Made by a program: the position numbers and the translations under genes | Shown: in pieces, positions 12,351-22,865 of the stretch | Numbering within the stretch: position 1 is the first letter of the stretch | Layout of the letters: each line of letters opens with the position of its first letter | Assembly: GCA_963932465.1 (NCBI GenBank) | Contig: OZ010791.1 | Location: 324,341,283 to 324,405,282, forward strand | Source of the DNA: Maratus speciosus | Taxonomy: Eukaryota > Arthropoda > Arachnida > Araneae > Salticidae | Direction of reading: 5' to 3' | DNA: 64,000 nt | The notes under the pieces: generated by a model | Told to the model about the DNA's origin: nothing | Database searches by the model: none | What the model saw: only the letters and a program-made list of their open reading frames with translations

Positions 12351-12659
12351 ACCCTCACTAGAATTTGTCAGATTAGGTCCTATGACTACTAATTATTCAG
12401 TAAATAAATTAGATTAGACATGTGTTATTTTTTACGACATTTATCCGCTAAAATGATCCATTTTTTGCCACCATGAGCTTGTGTGATCTCAATTAGATTC
12501 GCCGACGGATATGTCCGATCTACGAAACCATTGAAATTAAAAACCTTAATTACGTCTTTTATGTTGAGGACAATTTGTTGTATGTTTTTGTTTGATCATT
12601 ACCCGATGTTTAAAAAATCGCAGGTATTTTAAATTACATGAATTATTCTATATTAGGTG
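12351..12659. other. Unassigned sequence
   Basis: AT-rich DNA; no feature recognised. Confidence 0.4.
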
Positions 12660-13710
12660 CTTAATTTATTTTATAATTATACAAGCTGACCCATTCGGCA
12701 TTTCCCAGACCCGTGAAAATAACTGTAAATGAATCTCCAATCTATATGGTTTTATATCTTTAACACCATTTGGTCTGAATTTATATTTTTAAATGAAAGA
12801 AAAAACAACTCGAAAAAATATTGAATTTAAAGTATATGATATTTGGTATTTTATTTTTTGCGTGATTTGATTTTTTGGGGTCTATGCGTACCGAAAGCGA
12901 ACGAAGTCGCGAAGAAACACTAAGGCTTTTACAGATTACGTCAAAAATTTCAGACATTTTATCTTATAAAAATATTTCTACCGGTCCGAACGTTTCGAAA
13001 TTTTCGCATGTGATGTAGATATGGTTTATTGAGATGCTCTAAAAGGATTGTGCTAAAATAAAGACGTTTAGTTACTTTTGGTGCAAAAAAAAAATATCGT
13101 TTCCGTGATGCGTGGAGTGACCTGCGTTCGCTGGTGTATTTGATTTCATTATCTAAATTCCATATTTTCAAAAACCGATTACACTATCAATTAGAAGGTT
13201 TCAGCTTTAAGATCATATTTTTGGTTTGTCAGTGTCTCTGAAATTGCGTTCTTGAGGGCGTTGAATTAACGTGGAAAAACGTTTTTTTCAGAAAAACAAA
13301 CTTTTCTGTTTTTTTTTTTTTTTTTTTTTTTTAAGGGCTAACTGCGATATATATTTTTTAGTTCATTGAGGCATTTGAGACATAAGAGTACGATAATTTA
13401 GAATATGTCTTCCGATTTTAATTTTACTTGGCAGTTTGGCCAACGGAATTTAACAAATAATGCAGTATGCGCGTGCGCTTTTACACGGCTGGAATGACAG
13501 AGTTAAGTTTTTAATTAAAGTTATTTTTAATTTTTAATTAATATCTCAGCTACTAATCAAAAGTTTAAAATTAGGAGTCTCAGGTGCACCAGGAGAGGCC
13601 TTGGATTACCACCACAAAAAGTTTCAGCTTTGTACGTGTGGTGGATTTCGCTAGCCACTGCAGACAAACACACACGCGCAGAGCGAAATTTTCTTTTATT
13701 AGCATAGATA
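12660..13710 (+). mobile_element. Old dispersed repeat of unknown class
   Basis: The left edge reads 'ATACAAGCTGACCCATTCGGCATTTCCC' and the right edge 'GACAAACACACACGCGCAGAGCGAAATTTTCTTTTATTAGCATAGATA'. This combination resembles a class of arthropod dispersed repeats that I have seen before but cannot name with certainty. A part of it (13520-13590, around TTAATTAATATCTCAGCTACTAAT) recurs inverted at about 34830-34910. A run of 24 T (13309-13332) lies inside. No terminal inverted repeat or target duplication was found, so the ends are approximate. Confidence 0.45.
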
Positions 13711-15479
13711 GGCGGTAAATTCTTTAATAATATTGTAACAGAGGATATAATTACGAAAGATTCAATAACATAATGTTTTGTTTCAAAATGTTTCGTTTAT
13801 TCAGTGTACGATATGAAAATTGGGGTAAACATCGTCAATCATGCTTTACATTGATCAATTAAAAACTTATTGTTATTAAATAAATGATGCGTACATTTCA
13901 AATCGGGAACGGGGTATACATAAATTAATTTATCGACCATTTCAACTTCAGTGTGAACACTTCAAAATTAAAGACAAATGACAATGTGCACGGCGCATCC
14001 ACGGCTAATAATGGCATTCACGTCTCCTACTTTTGAATGTTTTTATTAGCTGAAGAGTTTTACTCTATTAGGTAGCTTTCGTTACAAAAAGTAAAAAGCT
14101 ACCTATTGCAGACGTCCGGAGAAATGCACAACGGACAACTTTTTGTATATTTTCACTGATCATGACCACCAGACCCCCTAAACACTCCACGTTTAAATAT
14201 TCATATGTATATTAACCGATTTAAATATGATTTGGTATGTGCGTATTACATATGAATGTTTCGAGCGAGTTGGCCATCTTCATCCGCCATCTTTTTTCAA
14301 AATGCTGCCTAAGAATTTCGTACAGAACGTACCAAGATCTCGACCAAGTTCATTGGTTAGCTTCATCAACCATGCTGCTTGAAAATGACGGGCACTTCTA
14401 GATATTGCCAAATATGGCGACCAAACCCAAATCGCACTAAATTAAGCCCATTTAGATATAGTTGACTAATTTGGCGAAATTCTCATTTATATTCTGTATT
14501 GTTGAGTACATAATATATTTTCCTACTCATACAAAATGGGGATTTTAATAGAGAACTATAGATGTAACACATAAAGGAGGTACATATTTTTACCTCTGTT
14601 TATATATGTAACAAATAAATAAAAAATCATAAATAAGGAATTTTGAGCAAACGTATATATTAAATGTGTTATATTATTTGAAAACCTAAAATATAAAAAA
14701 AAATATTTAAAAATAACTATCATATAATGAAAAAGTAAAGTTTTTTGTTGAATAACCCATATCTTCATATAAATGTACGTGTCTTTGTTTATATTGCTGC
14801 ATCTTTCTATGAAAAAGTATGTCTGTGTGTACATTGATAAGCGAATTATCTGTATTTTTAACAAAGAAATGAATTAAAACAATATTTTAACCCTTTAACC
14901 GTCTGGCCCGGATTTTTCCGTTTCTAGGATTCATGTTAAAATGGCTGTAGACAAAAATATTTTAAACAGAATTTTATTTTGAACCGTATATAGAAAGAAG
15001 AGATGTTAAAGATATTATAGCATCAAGCTGCAATTAATAAATATATTTATCCTGGAATTTACAAGCACTTTTATAAAAATACAGGTGCATTTGCATAACC
15101 ATTATTACATTTTTTATTATAACTGTTTATGTAAATGTTACAAGATTTAACGCATGCACTGCCAGTTTTATAAATTGAGGGAAATCAACATTTTTATATC
15201 GTTGATTTCAATGTAAAGCTTTACGACGATGCGAAGAATTTTTTCCAAGGAGCTCGAGACACATCCCCGGATACTGAACACTTGAGTTGGATGACAAAAT
15301 GTGATTGATTCCTTGGACAGCAGTGAAAAATTAAAAAAAAAGAGGGAGGGGAAGTTAAGACTTAAGTTCTTGAGTTCAACAAAAAAACAAAACAAAACAA
15401 AAAAAAAACAACAAAAAAAAATCAGATAAAAGAGAAAAAAGAAAATCAAATTAAAATGTACTTAATGAGTTGTTTAAGA
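13711..15479. other. Unassigned AT-rich stretch
   Basis: No gene seen. It contains a 10-base hairpin at 14069-14105 (TAGGTAGCTT...AAGCTACCTA) and an A-rich block at 15325-15425 that yields a spurious hydrophobic frame on the minus strand. At 14888 'TTAACCCTTTAACCGTCTGGCC' resembles one end of a piggyBac-like MITE, but no matching right end was found. Confidence 0.45.
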
Positions 15480-16402
15480 ATTACAAAAATTGAATTAATT
15501 TAAATTAAATGGAATGTTCAAGGTGGCGCGGCGGATGCGCCCCCGATATGCGCAGACCATGGTTCCGAAAAGAACCCATTGCATACTAGAGATCACATGA
15601 ACAGAGAAGATGCAGCACTCTAGCGGAAAATAGGATGAATTTAGCACCGTACTACGAAAGCGGGTGTATTTATAGCTGCTGGGAAAAAGAGGAGGAACCT
15701 AAGATAAAAACATGAATTTGGTTGGCTGAGAGAAGTTACTTTTCGGATCCTTAAGACATTACTATTGAAGTTAAAAAATTAAGATTAAGAATACAAATAC
15801 AGGAATTAATAATTTAAGAGTTAAAAAATATGGAATAAAAAACTATGGGGAGCATTTAAAATCAACTTCGACTTCGACTTCGAATACGGTGTGACCGAGG
15901 CGCTTGTGGACAGCTCCACACATCCCCGGGATCAGGACAAATGAGAAATGGCAGAACAGTATTGAAGACAGGAAGTGAGTTGACATCATGGCGTGGAAAA
16001 TGGTGGTTGGAGCAAGCAGGGTGATTGTTTGTAAAGCTAAGCCAGAAAAGCATTCCTTACAAAAAACAAAGACTCCTTTCAGAAAACCATACAATTTTTT
16101 TTTTTACATAATTAATTTTAAAAAAAAAATTCCTAACACTGAGAAAAAGCAATTTACAATTTAAAGATATATTTACAGAATGAAAAAATTTTCTTACAAA
16201 ATAAAAGTATGTACAAAAATATTTACAAGTTTAAAATTTTCTTATCTGCATAAAAATGCTGCTTCTCCACCCTCGCCGATATCCGCTAACAGCTGCGTGC
16301 TGGTGGCGACCATTCTCGGTTCGTAAACCTTGAGGCCCTTATAAGGGCCGGACCACACCGCTGTACACACGTCTAACGCAAACGCGCGAGCGTTAAAATC
16401 AA
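15480..16402. other. GC-richer unassigned segment, possible LTR or element remnant
   Basis: Two GC-rich blocks stand out: 15521-15690 ('GGTGGCGCGGCGGATGCGCCC...') and 16260-16395 ('CCTTGAGGCCCTTATAAGGGCCGGACC'). The second contains a near-palindrome, GGCCCTTATAAGGGCC, at about 16332-16347. A TATA-like 'GGGTGTATTTATAGCTGC' lies near 15660. A short open frame of 83 codons at 15843-16094 on the minus strand matches nothing I know. 'ACACATCCCCGG' occurs at 15260 and again at 15918, hinting at an old internal duplication. I cannot assign the segment. Confidence 0.35.
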
Positions 16403-17377
16403 CAGCTACTCAGTGTTGCCAGATAGTCAAAAGTCAATTTCCCCAAAATTTCTGAAAATTTCCCCAAATCAGTGTTTTTTTCCGCTTTAGTCCCCAACTC
16501 AGTTTTTAATTAGAAAGGGAATTTTTAAAATTTCAGTTTACCACTATAAAAAATATTTAAGTAATTTAAGCTCAAACTTTTTCCCCAAATCAAGCCTTTT
16601 TTTGAAAAAATTCCCCATTTACAAAAAACAAACTTTTAAACTGGGCTGAATGCATGTTCTGTAACTACATTAAGAGAATGAGAGATATATTTTGCAGTGA
16701 CAAGTTATTTTACGCTTGTTTTTAAAAGTATTATCTAACAATGTTGGATTATTGTTACATTAGCTCCATAGCTTTAGACAATCTCTTATCAGTTGGAATT
16801 TGAATGAATCTGAGATGGTATGCTGTTTTAATTGTTTTGTCATCCCTGTACTGAAGTACATAATCATAATGTAAAGGTATTTTCGCTGTATCAATCAATA
16901 TGCTTTTGTATATCATAAGAGAAAAATATCTGCTTTTCACATATTTTTTTATTTTTTTATTTATTTTTTATTTTTTAAGTACGACGAAAGAATATTTTGT
17001 ATAACTCCTGCAGATTAATTAGTCACATTAAGGTTCATTATTTAGTGCGTGATGCATCTGTAATACGTGTAAACGGTATTGTAGTAAACAACGAACACGA
17101 CCACATACAAGAGAATAATGACTGATATTTCCGATTTCTGGATTGTATTTTCGTTTTTCAAAACAAAATTGGGTTCAAGACAGATCCAATTTTTCTACAG
17201 GACTAAAAGAAATCTTTACAAAAAATAGTAAAAAAAAAAATCCCCAAGTTTTTCCCCAAAATTTTTGTAATCCCCAAATATTTCCCCACGAACTACTTAT
17301 CCCCAAAAAATTCCCCTAGAGGTTCAAAATTCCCAAAATGGGGACAAAATTCCCAATCTGGCAACACTGCAGCTACT
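16403..17377. mobile_element. hAT-like DNA element, 959 bp, with perfect 8-bp TSD
   Basis: CAGCTACT is duplicated exactly at 16403-16410 and 17370-17377. Immediately inside, CAGTGTTGCCAGAT (16411) and ATCTGGCAACACTG (ending 17369) are perfect 14-base terminal inverted repeats. An 8-bp target duplication with an end beginning CAGTG is diagnostic of the hAT superfamily. Both subterminal regions are packed with CCCCAAA or CCCCAAT-type motifs, all in the same orientation on this strand, which may be transposase-binding repeats. The centre holds an open frame of 61 codons (16755-16940, minus) with no recognisable hAT domain, so the element is probably non-autonomous. The exact TSD and TIR suggest fairly recent insertion. 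Confidence 0.92.
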
Positions 17378-17616
17378 TATATGTACATGTTTAAATGTTC
17401 TTTAATATTATTCCTCTTTTAAATTGCTTTTTTAATTTGGTACTTTTTTTGATATAACGAATAATGATTAAAAAATTTTGTTGTCATACTATTTATAATT
17501 GTAATGAGGACCTGAACGTTTTTCAATACTTGAAGTCTTTCTTAAAATGGTTTTAAATCACATATTTTTTGTTTTTAAATTTTTAGTTTAGAGTATTGTA
17601 CTGAATTTACTACGAT

Positions 17617-17622
17617 AAAAAA

Positions 17623-17678
<56 letters not shown>
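17617..17678. repeat. A24 followed by (TA)n microsatellite
   Basis: A run of 24 A at 17617-17640 passes directly into TA repeats up to 17678, which abut the left end of the next element. TA repeats are natural landing sites for TA-target transposons. Confidence 0.95.
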
Positions 17679-17679
<1 letters not shown>

Positions 17680-17754
17680 GAGGGTGTATAAATAAGTTTT
17701 TGCATTCACATAGAAATAACTGATTGAAATTTATGAAATTGCTACATTGTATTA

Positions 17755-18113
17755 TATTAGATGTAAATTTCCAACTGGGCGAAAAGACAATTTTTCGCCG
17801 AGTTCGAAATTTACATCTAATATGATTTATTTACCAGCGATTTCTGGAGTTCCATTACATGAGATTTATTCTTTTGAGCTGAACCAGGTGTTAGACCAGA
17901 TGCTATAATCATTAAGGTTAGCTAGGTGAAAAAGTTCCACCAGATTCGTCCGGGATAGCTCAGATGGTAGAGCACTGGCGGCTTCAGCCAGGAGATTCCT
18001 GGTTCGGATCCTGGTCGGGACATTTTTTCACCCAGTTGGAAATTTACATCTAATATGATTTATTTACCAATTAGAATAATTGTGTTAAAATTAATCTAGA
18101 GTACATTGTATTA
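17755..18113 (+). mobile_element. Retroposon-like insertion carrying a tRNA-like promoter, 12-bp TSD
   Basis: TACATTGTATTA is present exactly at 17743-17754 and 18102-18113, flanking 347 bases that interrupt one arm of the surrounding palindromic element. The opposite arm of that element shows the uninterrupted version, which confirms the insertion. A 12-bp TSD without terminal inverted repeats is what LINE-mediated retroposition leaves. The insert begins with a ~33-base hairpin (ATATTAGATGTAAATTTCC...GAAATTTACATCTAATATG). It then carries the tRNA-like unit at 17948-18022 and ends with a second direct copy of the right hairpin arm (18035-18066). Classical SINEs have the tRNA at the 5' end; here it is central, so this is a composite or an unusual SINE. 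Confidence 0.75.
17948..18022 (+). tRNA. tRNA-like sequence (pseudogene or SINE head)
   Basis: A canonical A box (TAGCTCAGATGG, 17956-17967) and a near-canonical B box (GGTTCGGATCC, 18001-18011) are present. A D arm (GCTC/GAGC) and a perfect 5-bp anticodon stem (CTGGC/GCCAG) can be drawn. It is not a normal tRNA: the 7-base anticodon loop GGCTTCA lacks the invariant T33, the T stem has a T-T mismatch, the acceptor stem has a mismatch, and there is an extra base before position 8. It is flanked by CTAGGTGAAAAA and TTTTTTCACCCAG, which are complementary and would extend the stem outside the tRNA. It is best read as the Pol III promoter part of the surrounding retroposon. Confidence 0.6.
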
Positions 18114-18574
18114 GTCCTTTTCTATATAGTCACCGTACACAGTAACACATTTCTGCAAACGGTATTTTAAAGAGAGGGGGGAGGATGTATTCCAGGAGGC
18201 GCGATAGTAGAAAAGGATGGCATTTTTCTAATATTTGTCGACTCCCAAAAGTGACATATTCCCCCCCCCCGGAGGTCAAATTTGGGGGGGAGAGATGCCA
18301 AGCTTGGGAGGTTCATAGCATAAACAAGTGGTCACAGGACTTTCCATCAGTATGTCACTTTTGGGGGTCGGCAAAAATTAGAAAAATGCCCCTCTTTGGT
18401 TCTACTTTTGCGCCTGTTAGAATACACCCTCGCCCCTCTTTGAAATACCGTTTGCAGAAATGTGTTATTGTGCAGTGTGACTATAAAGAAAATGGCTAAT
18501 ACAATGTAGCTATTTCATAAATTTCACTCTATTATTTTTACGTGAGGGCAAAAAATTATTGATACACCCTCGTC

Positions 18575-20194
18575 ATATTATTAAACTTTTACCATGTGTG
18601 ATATCCAAACATACCGAATTAAAACTAGGATTCTAAGTAGGCAAACGAAAAATTTTGAAATTAATCCTTTTTTTATATTTTCTTTTAAGCTTTTCTTAAA
18701 TAGAAATTCAGCACAATGAAACAACATTTTTGCGTTTTGAAAGCAGAAAGTAATTTCTATTCTAGACACAGTTGTTTCCACTTTTATGTTTACAAGAAAA
18801 TAAAAGAAAACTAAGGAACATTAGGAACAGTTGTTAGTTCATAAAATCAGACAAAGCAAGTCTAGGAAATGTCCAAAACATTTTTTAGGTTACTTATGTT
18901 TATGTGCAAGCAATCCACAAAAGTTTCTATTGGGCCATTTTTAAATATTCTAAGATGAAAATGTATCAAGAATTTTTAAATATTTATAAGCATCAGCATG
19001 AAAGAACAAAAACTTCGGATATCTGCAGGCAAACATATTATATATAGTATAACTTATTTTTGAGCACCTGTTTTGAGCTTATATGTCCTGCACCGTAAAC
19101 ATAATAAACAGGCAGGAAACGATAAATTTACAATTTTTTTTTATGTTAATAATTTTCTTAGAAAAAAAAAAAATAAATGCTTTATTTGTTCTAATTTTTA
19201 AAATATTTGCTCTATTTTTTTTTTAATTTTTAGAGTTTTCGGACTTAAAAAGTAAAGATAGAACCATTACAAGATCATTTTTGTGTCTGTCTGTCTGCCT
19301 GCCCGTTAGTCACAGCGGTTTTCCTCATAAACTAAGGAACATGAAAAGTTCAAGTTTCGAAGAAGCAATAAAGGCTATTGACCCACATATTTATAGATTA
19401 TTAACCATTCGCAAATATATTGAGATAAAATGTAGGGTGGGGGAATAAATGAGTTACTTGAAAATAAAAATCTTTTTTATCATATCGTGAATTCTGTCAT
19501 AACTCCGAGCTCAAAAATACATTTGTTTTAATTTTAGGTATTATATTTCAGAGATATCGTCGAAAATATAAAGCGAAAATACGTTCCCTGCCCCTCTGTG
19601 TCAGAATCTACTGAAACTAAAATTCTGAAAAAATTAAGGGTAGTAGAAATTTATTTAATCCTTGCAGGAAAAGCATAGCGATTATCCCAGGCCACATAGA
19701 TTTTGAGAAAATCGTATTTTCCCTTTACACACAAATGTCGCTTTCGCCCGCTCAGCAAGGGAGTTGAGAGAAGCGCTAGGTACCTATAGACGCGGAAGTA
19801 TAAAAGAATTGTTGACAATGATTTGTTTAACCAGACAGTTTGTTTTAGACATTAACCCTAAAGGTCCGGTCGGCGTTCTATATGCGTCAACGGTTTTTAT
19901 AGCCTAGATAACTATTGCAGGTGACTTCAATGTCAACCTTAGTACCAATACTAGGAATGACCTATAGGTATATTTTTTAACTCTTGACCCATTCATTCAA
20001 GAATCTACTACCAGAGAAAACACAATTATTCATAGCGTAATTACTAACATCCACGTGCAATGCTGCATTACTCATTTATTTTTCTGTCTCCATAAACAGA
20101 TTTGGAAAAGATTTTTAAAAAGTTATACAGAGTAGCAATATTTGATACCATTTATGCTTCATATCTCTCTAAACTTTTATGGTATAGCCATATC
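18575..20194. other. Unassigned AT-rich stretch
   Basis: No gene seen. Near 19230-19330 there is a block ending 'TTTGTGTCTGTCTGTCTGCCTGCCCGTTAGTCACAG', reminiscent of but not clearly homologous to the R1 repeats at 50-55 kb. The remainder is AT-rich with short A runs. Confidence 0.4.
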
Positions 20195-21880
20195 TAGGGG
20201 AGACCGGGGCAAGTTTTCCAACTTTTTAGATTATTATTTTTGTATTTTTTATTCTTAATTATTTTGATATATACAGGATATCAGTGTATTTCCTAGACCT
20301 TCCTGTACAAACTGGCACAATTATTTTCCAAAAAACTAAACATACTTTTCCACAAAAAATAGTTAATTCTAATCATGTTACGTTGGAAAATGTGCCCCGT
20401 ATGCGGGGCAAGTTTTCCAGCCTACGAAAAATGGTCAGGGGAAAGTTTTCCAACTATACTTTAAATGGTAAAACATCGGTAATAAATCTTGCTTGTTAAT
20501 TAATAAGTATTTTTGATTGTGAACTAAATGCTCAGTAACATAACAGTAACATAAAAAACAGTTTTAATCCATTTTACATTTAAAGACGAAGGTCCAAACA
20601 GCTCCCTGGCCGGAATTGGATTTTTTTTCTCGCCCCTTTTATCTGATTCCTTTTGCAGTTTCCTTTTTTTTAGATGAATCTTTTTTTCCATTTTCAGTTG
20701 ATTTTTAACAAGAGAATCAGTATGTACAATACTTCGTATTATTTTTTTCATGCCGTGTTTGCCTGCTTAGTGCAGCCTTCGCAAAAGTCCTAACTTCTTC
20801 TGGTGTAGGCAAAGCTTGTTTGGATGTAGAAGGAACGCTTTTTTCATAAGCAATAGGGAAATTTTGAGTAGAACTTAAGGAACAGCTTCTTTGGAAATGC
20901 TACCCTGCGTTGGTGTAGAATGATTAGATGCTTTCGGTGTTGTTTTGTTTCAGCGGGGGGGGGGGGGGGGGATTATTGAGGAAAGTTTCAAATCTTTTCA
21001 GGATTGTTGGTGCTTTTAAGATTTGGTGCGGCGGGAGCTGGCCTGTCAGAAAAGTAGGATGGCGTAAAAGCAGAGTTTTTAAATATTTCAGGATTCAGTA
21101 TGAAAATTCTCTAACGTTCAAAACCCGCCATAATATTAACTGCGGATTAGCGCCAGTGGGGCGGCTCTAAGCACGGTTAATTTGCTTTTTGAGGGGTTCA
21201 TACTCACTGCGATCTCAGTGTCCTAGCTTATGACTATAAAGGCATAATTAACATAAAATGGATTCATTAAATGAACCCATTTTAGAAAAAAATGACATTT
21301 TATTATATTTTTGAATTTAACTTGTTTTTTATATTGATAGTTTTACTTAAATAACTAAATGAGCAAACGGGTTCGTAGTATATATGGTTATTTGGCCGAT
21401 TTTACAACACAATAAATACATTTTTGATACAATAAGACTAGCTGATTTAGGAGGGGGAGGTTTTCAAACGAGAAACGTGTTGGAAAACATGCCCGTATGT
21501 TGTTGGAAAACCTGCCCCGTCGCCATATTTGAACTTTTACACTACCTGGACGAATACCGGTGTAAGTTATTTGCAAAACAAACGCATAGTTACCTGAAGA
21601 AAGAAACCCTTTTTTAGTGTATGCAATGTCAAAACAGTAAGTTTAACGCTAGTACGTTTTTTGTACGTTTTAATAAAGACCTAAAATTTTACTCACCGTT
21701 GAAAAAATGAAAAAAAAACACCTCTCCAGACGAAGTGACAGCAGCTATTAAGCTATAACTTTTGTAGATGTTGTGTAAGATGGTGCCAGTTCACTCGCTA
21801 GCGTCACCTAGAGGCTCATTTAAAAACTAAAGCGAGTTTTAAAACTTGCCCCTATGGGAAATGTGCCCCGGTCTCCCCTA
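20195..21880. mobile_element. Pogo-like DNA transposon relict (GGGGAGACC family, copy 1), 1686 bp
   Basis: The left end reads TA-GGGGAGACCGGGGCAAGTT (TA at 20195-20196) and the right end is its inverse, GTGCCCCGGTCTCCCC-TA (TA at 21879-21880). Both ends and several internal sites repeat 'GGGGCAAGTTTTCC' or 'ACCTGCCCCGTCGCC', likely subterminal binding motifs. The TA target and coding remains on the minus strand (next entry) place it with the pogo branch of Tc1/mariner. A second copy with the same ends lies at 30729-31703. A run of 17 G occurs at 20955-20971. The interior is frameshifted and not functional. Confidence 0.8.
20524..20860 (-). pseudogene. Decayed pogo-type transposase C-terminal region
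   Basis: On the minus strand, one frame reads KQALPTPEEVRTFAKAA (ending near 20765), resembling the linker 'TPEEVRPFPKA' that follows the catalytic domain in pogo/Tigger-type transposases. It is followed in a shifted frame by a lysine-rich stretch (KMEKKIHLKKRKLQKESDK, within the open frame 20524-20751). Another frame then has GAVWTFVFKCKMD, which may be a worn W-x-x-C-x-x-C type C-terminal motif. At least two frame changes are needed to read the parts in order. The corresponding motif is clearer in the second copy (31146-31272). Identification rests on motif resemblance, not alignment. Confidence 0.5.
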
Positions 21881-22556
21881 CTTTTCCAGTATATATATTC
21901 CAGTATATAGCTATTCACAACACTATGTTTTAAAGTTTTTTACAACGTCTTATTATTATTATTATTTATTATTTTTTTTTTTACAAAGTTTTATTATTTT
22001 TTTTAAATTATTGAACGGAACCCTCTGTGTGCGAGTAATACTTGCATTTGACAGATTTTATTCTTTAAAACGTCTTTATTAAACACATTCTGTTTGCAGT
22101 TTTTAATCAAATAGAAAATACTTTAGCAAGACACTAAATTTTAATTAGAAAATCGAATGTTTATATATTTTAAAACAGATTTCAGGATATTTAATAAAGG
22201 AAAATTCACATACGGATGCATAGATTAGTTGTAGTATGTATCAAGACTGTCCTTTAAACAGGTTGAGAAAGTTTTCAACAATCAAAACTCATGGAACATT
22301 TAAAATTCAATAGACTGCATAAAATTTGCTTTCAGAAAGGTGCATTTGAAATGCAGTAAGACATGTTATTTTTCGAATTAAGTTTAAGTAGTATAAAAAT
22401 ACATTTTATAGTGAGTAATATATATTTGTTTTTTAAACTCTTGCAAGAAATGATCATAAAAACAAAAATTCTTATGCATGGTCTATTTTGATTTTTTTTT
22501 CTTTATTTGAGTGCAACCTCCTCTAAAATTGCCTTTCAGAATGCGTAAAGTAGTGT
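21881..22556. other. AT-rich stretch, no gene seen
   Basis: It includes an AAT/ATT microsatellite-like block at 21950-22005. No domain or element end is recognised. Confidence 0.4.
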
Positions 22557-22811
22557 TTAGAGCGCTTCGCGATCCGTAATTTCTAGACCTGCAACTTCCC
22601 AGTCTTGTATAAAAGCTGTATTGACATAGCTCGGTTCGTCATGAAATCTAAAAATTTGACCCGTATCAAACCAAGCACCTACAAAAAGATTATCGTTCCA
22701 AAGTGGCCTCGTAATCAACAAGGTAAACAAAAAGCCCCTCCGCGCCCTGCCCGACCCTTTATGAAATAGAAAATTCGAAATTGGGCCCGGGACGGACCCG
22801 GTTCCGTGCAA
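22557..22811 (-). other. Unrecognised open frame of 84 codons in a GC-richer block
   Basis: The block 22555-22865 has clearly higher GC than its surroundings. It encodes on the minus strand an open frame with a non-repetitive, protein-like composition, including PLWNDNLFVGAWFDTGQIF and EPSYVNTAFIQDWEVAGLEI. I do not recognise a family. There is no clear upstream exon, promoter or polyadenylation signal. 'GGGCCCGGGACGGACCCGG' at its 5' side is a GC-rich near-palindrome. It could be a captured exon, a fragment of an uncommon element, or chance. Treat as hypothetical. Confidence 0.2.
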
Positions 22812-22865
22812 AAATTTATTTCCCCTCTAAAGATCTGAACCAAGCACGTCGCGGCTCGAGAGAAT

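Larger units (their letters stand above)
17677..18574. mobile_element. Mariner-like long-inverted-repeat element, split by a retroposon
   Basis: The left end CGAGGGTGTATAAATAA (17679) is matched inverted by GATACACCCTCG (ending 18572). TA precedes the left end; the right flank is TC, probably a mutated TA. Similarity continues inward along both arms: 'TGAAATTTATGAAATTGCTACATTGTATTA' pairs with 'TAATACAATGTAGCTATTTCATAAATTTCA', and 'CACATTTCTGCAAACGGTATTTTAAAGAG' pairs with 18435-18465. The left arm is interrupted at 17755-18113. Without the insertion the element is about 535 bp and almost wholly palindromic. The 104-codon open frame at 18185-18499 lies across the palindrome and is not a gene. 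A CGAGGGT end with a TA target points to Tc1/mariner. Confidence 0.8.

Noticed and set aside
12660..13710. A complete Helitron or LINE
   Set aside because: Edge phrases are suggestive, but no Rep, helicase, reverse transcriptase, hairpin-CTRR end or target duplication could be identified.
14880..15170. A piggyBac-like MITE starting TTAACCCTTTAACCGTCTGGCC
   Set aside because: Only one end looks right. I found no inverted partner or second TTAA at a sensible distance.
15168..15449. 93-codon minus-strand hydrophobic frame resembling a membrane protein
   Set aside because: It derives from an A-rich block (poly-F, C and L on the other strand). No supporting coding signal.
17948..18022. A functional tRNA gene
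   Set aside because: The anticodon loop lacks T33, both acceptor and T stems have mismatches, and it sits inside a retroposon. Kept as tRNA-like only.
18185..18499. 104-codon open frame, apparently a protein
   Set aside because: It lies across the two arms of a palindromic mariner-like element and includes C and G runs. The frame is a by-product of the inverted repeat.
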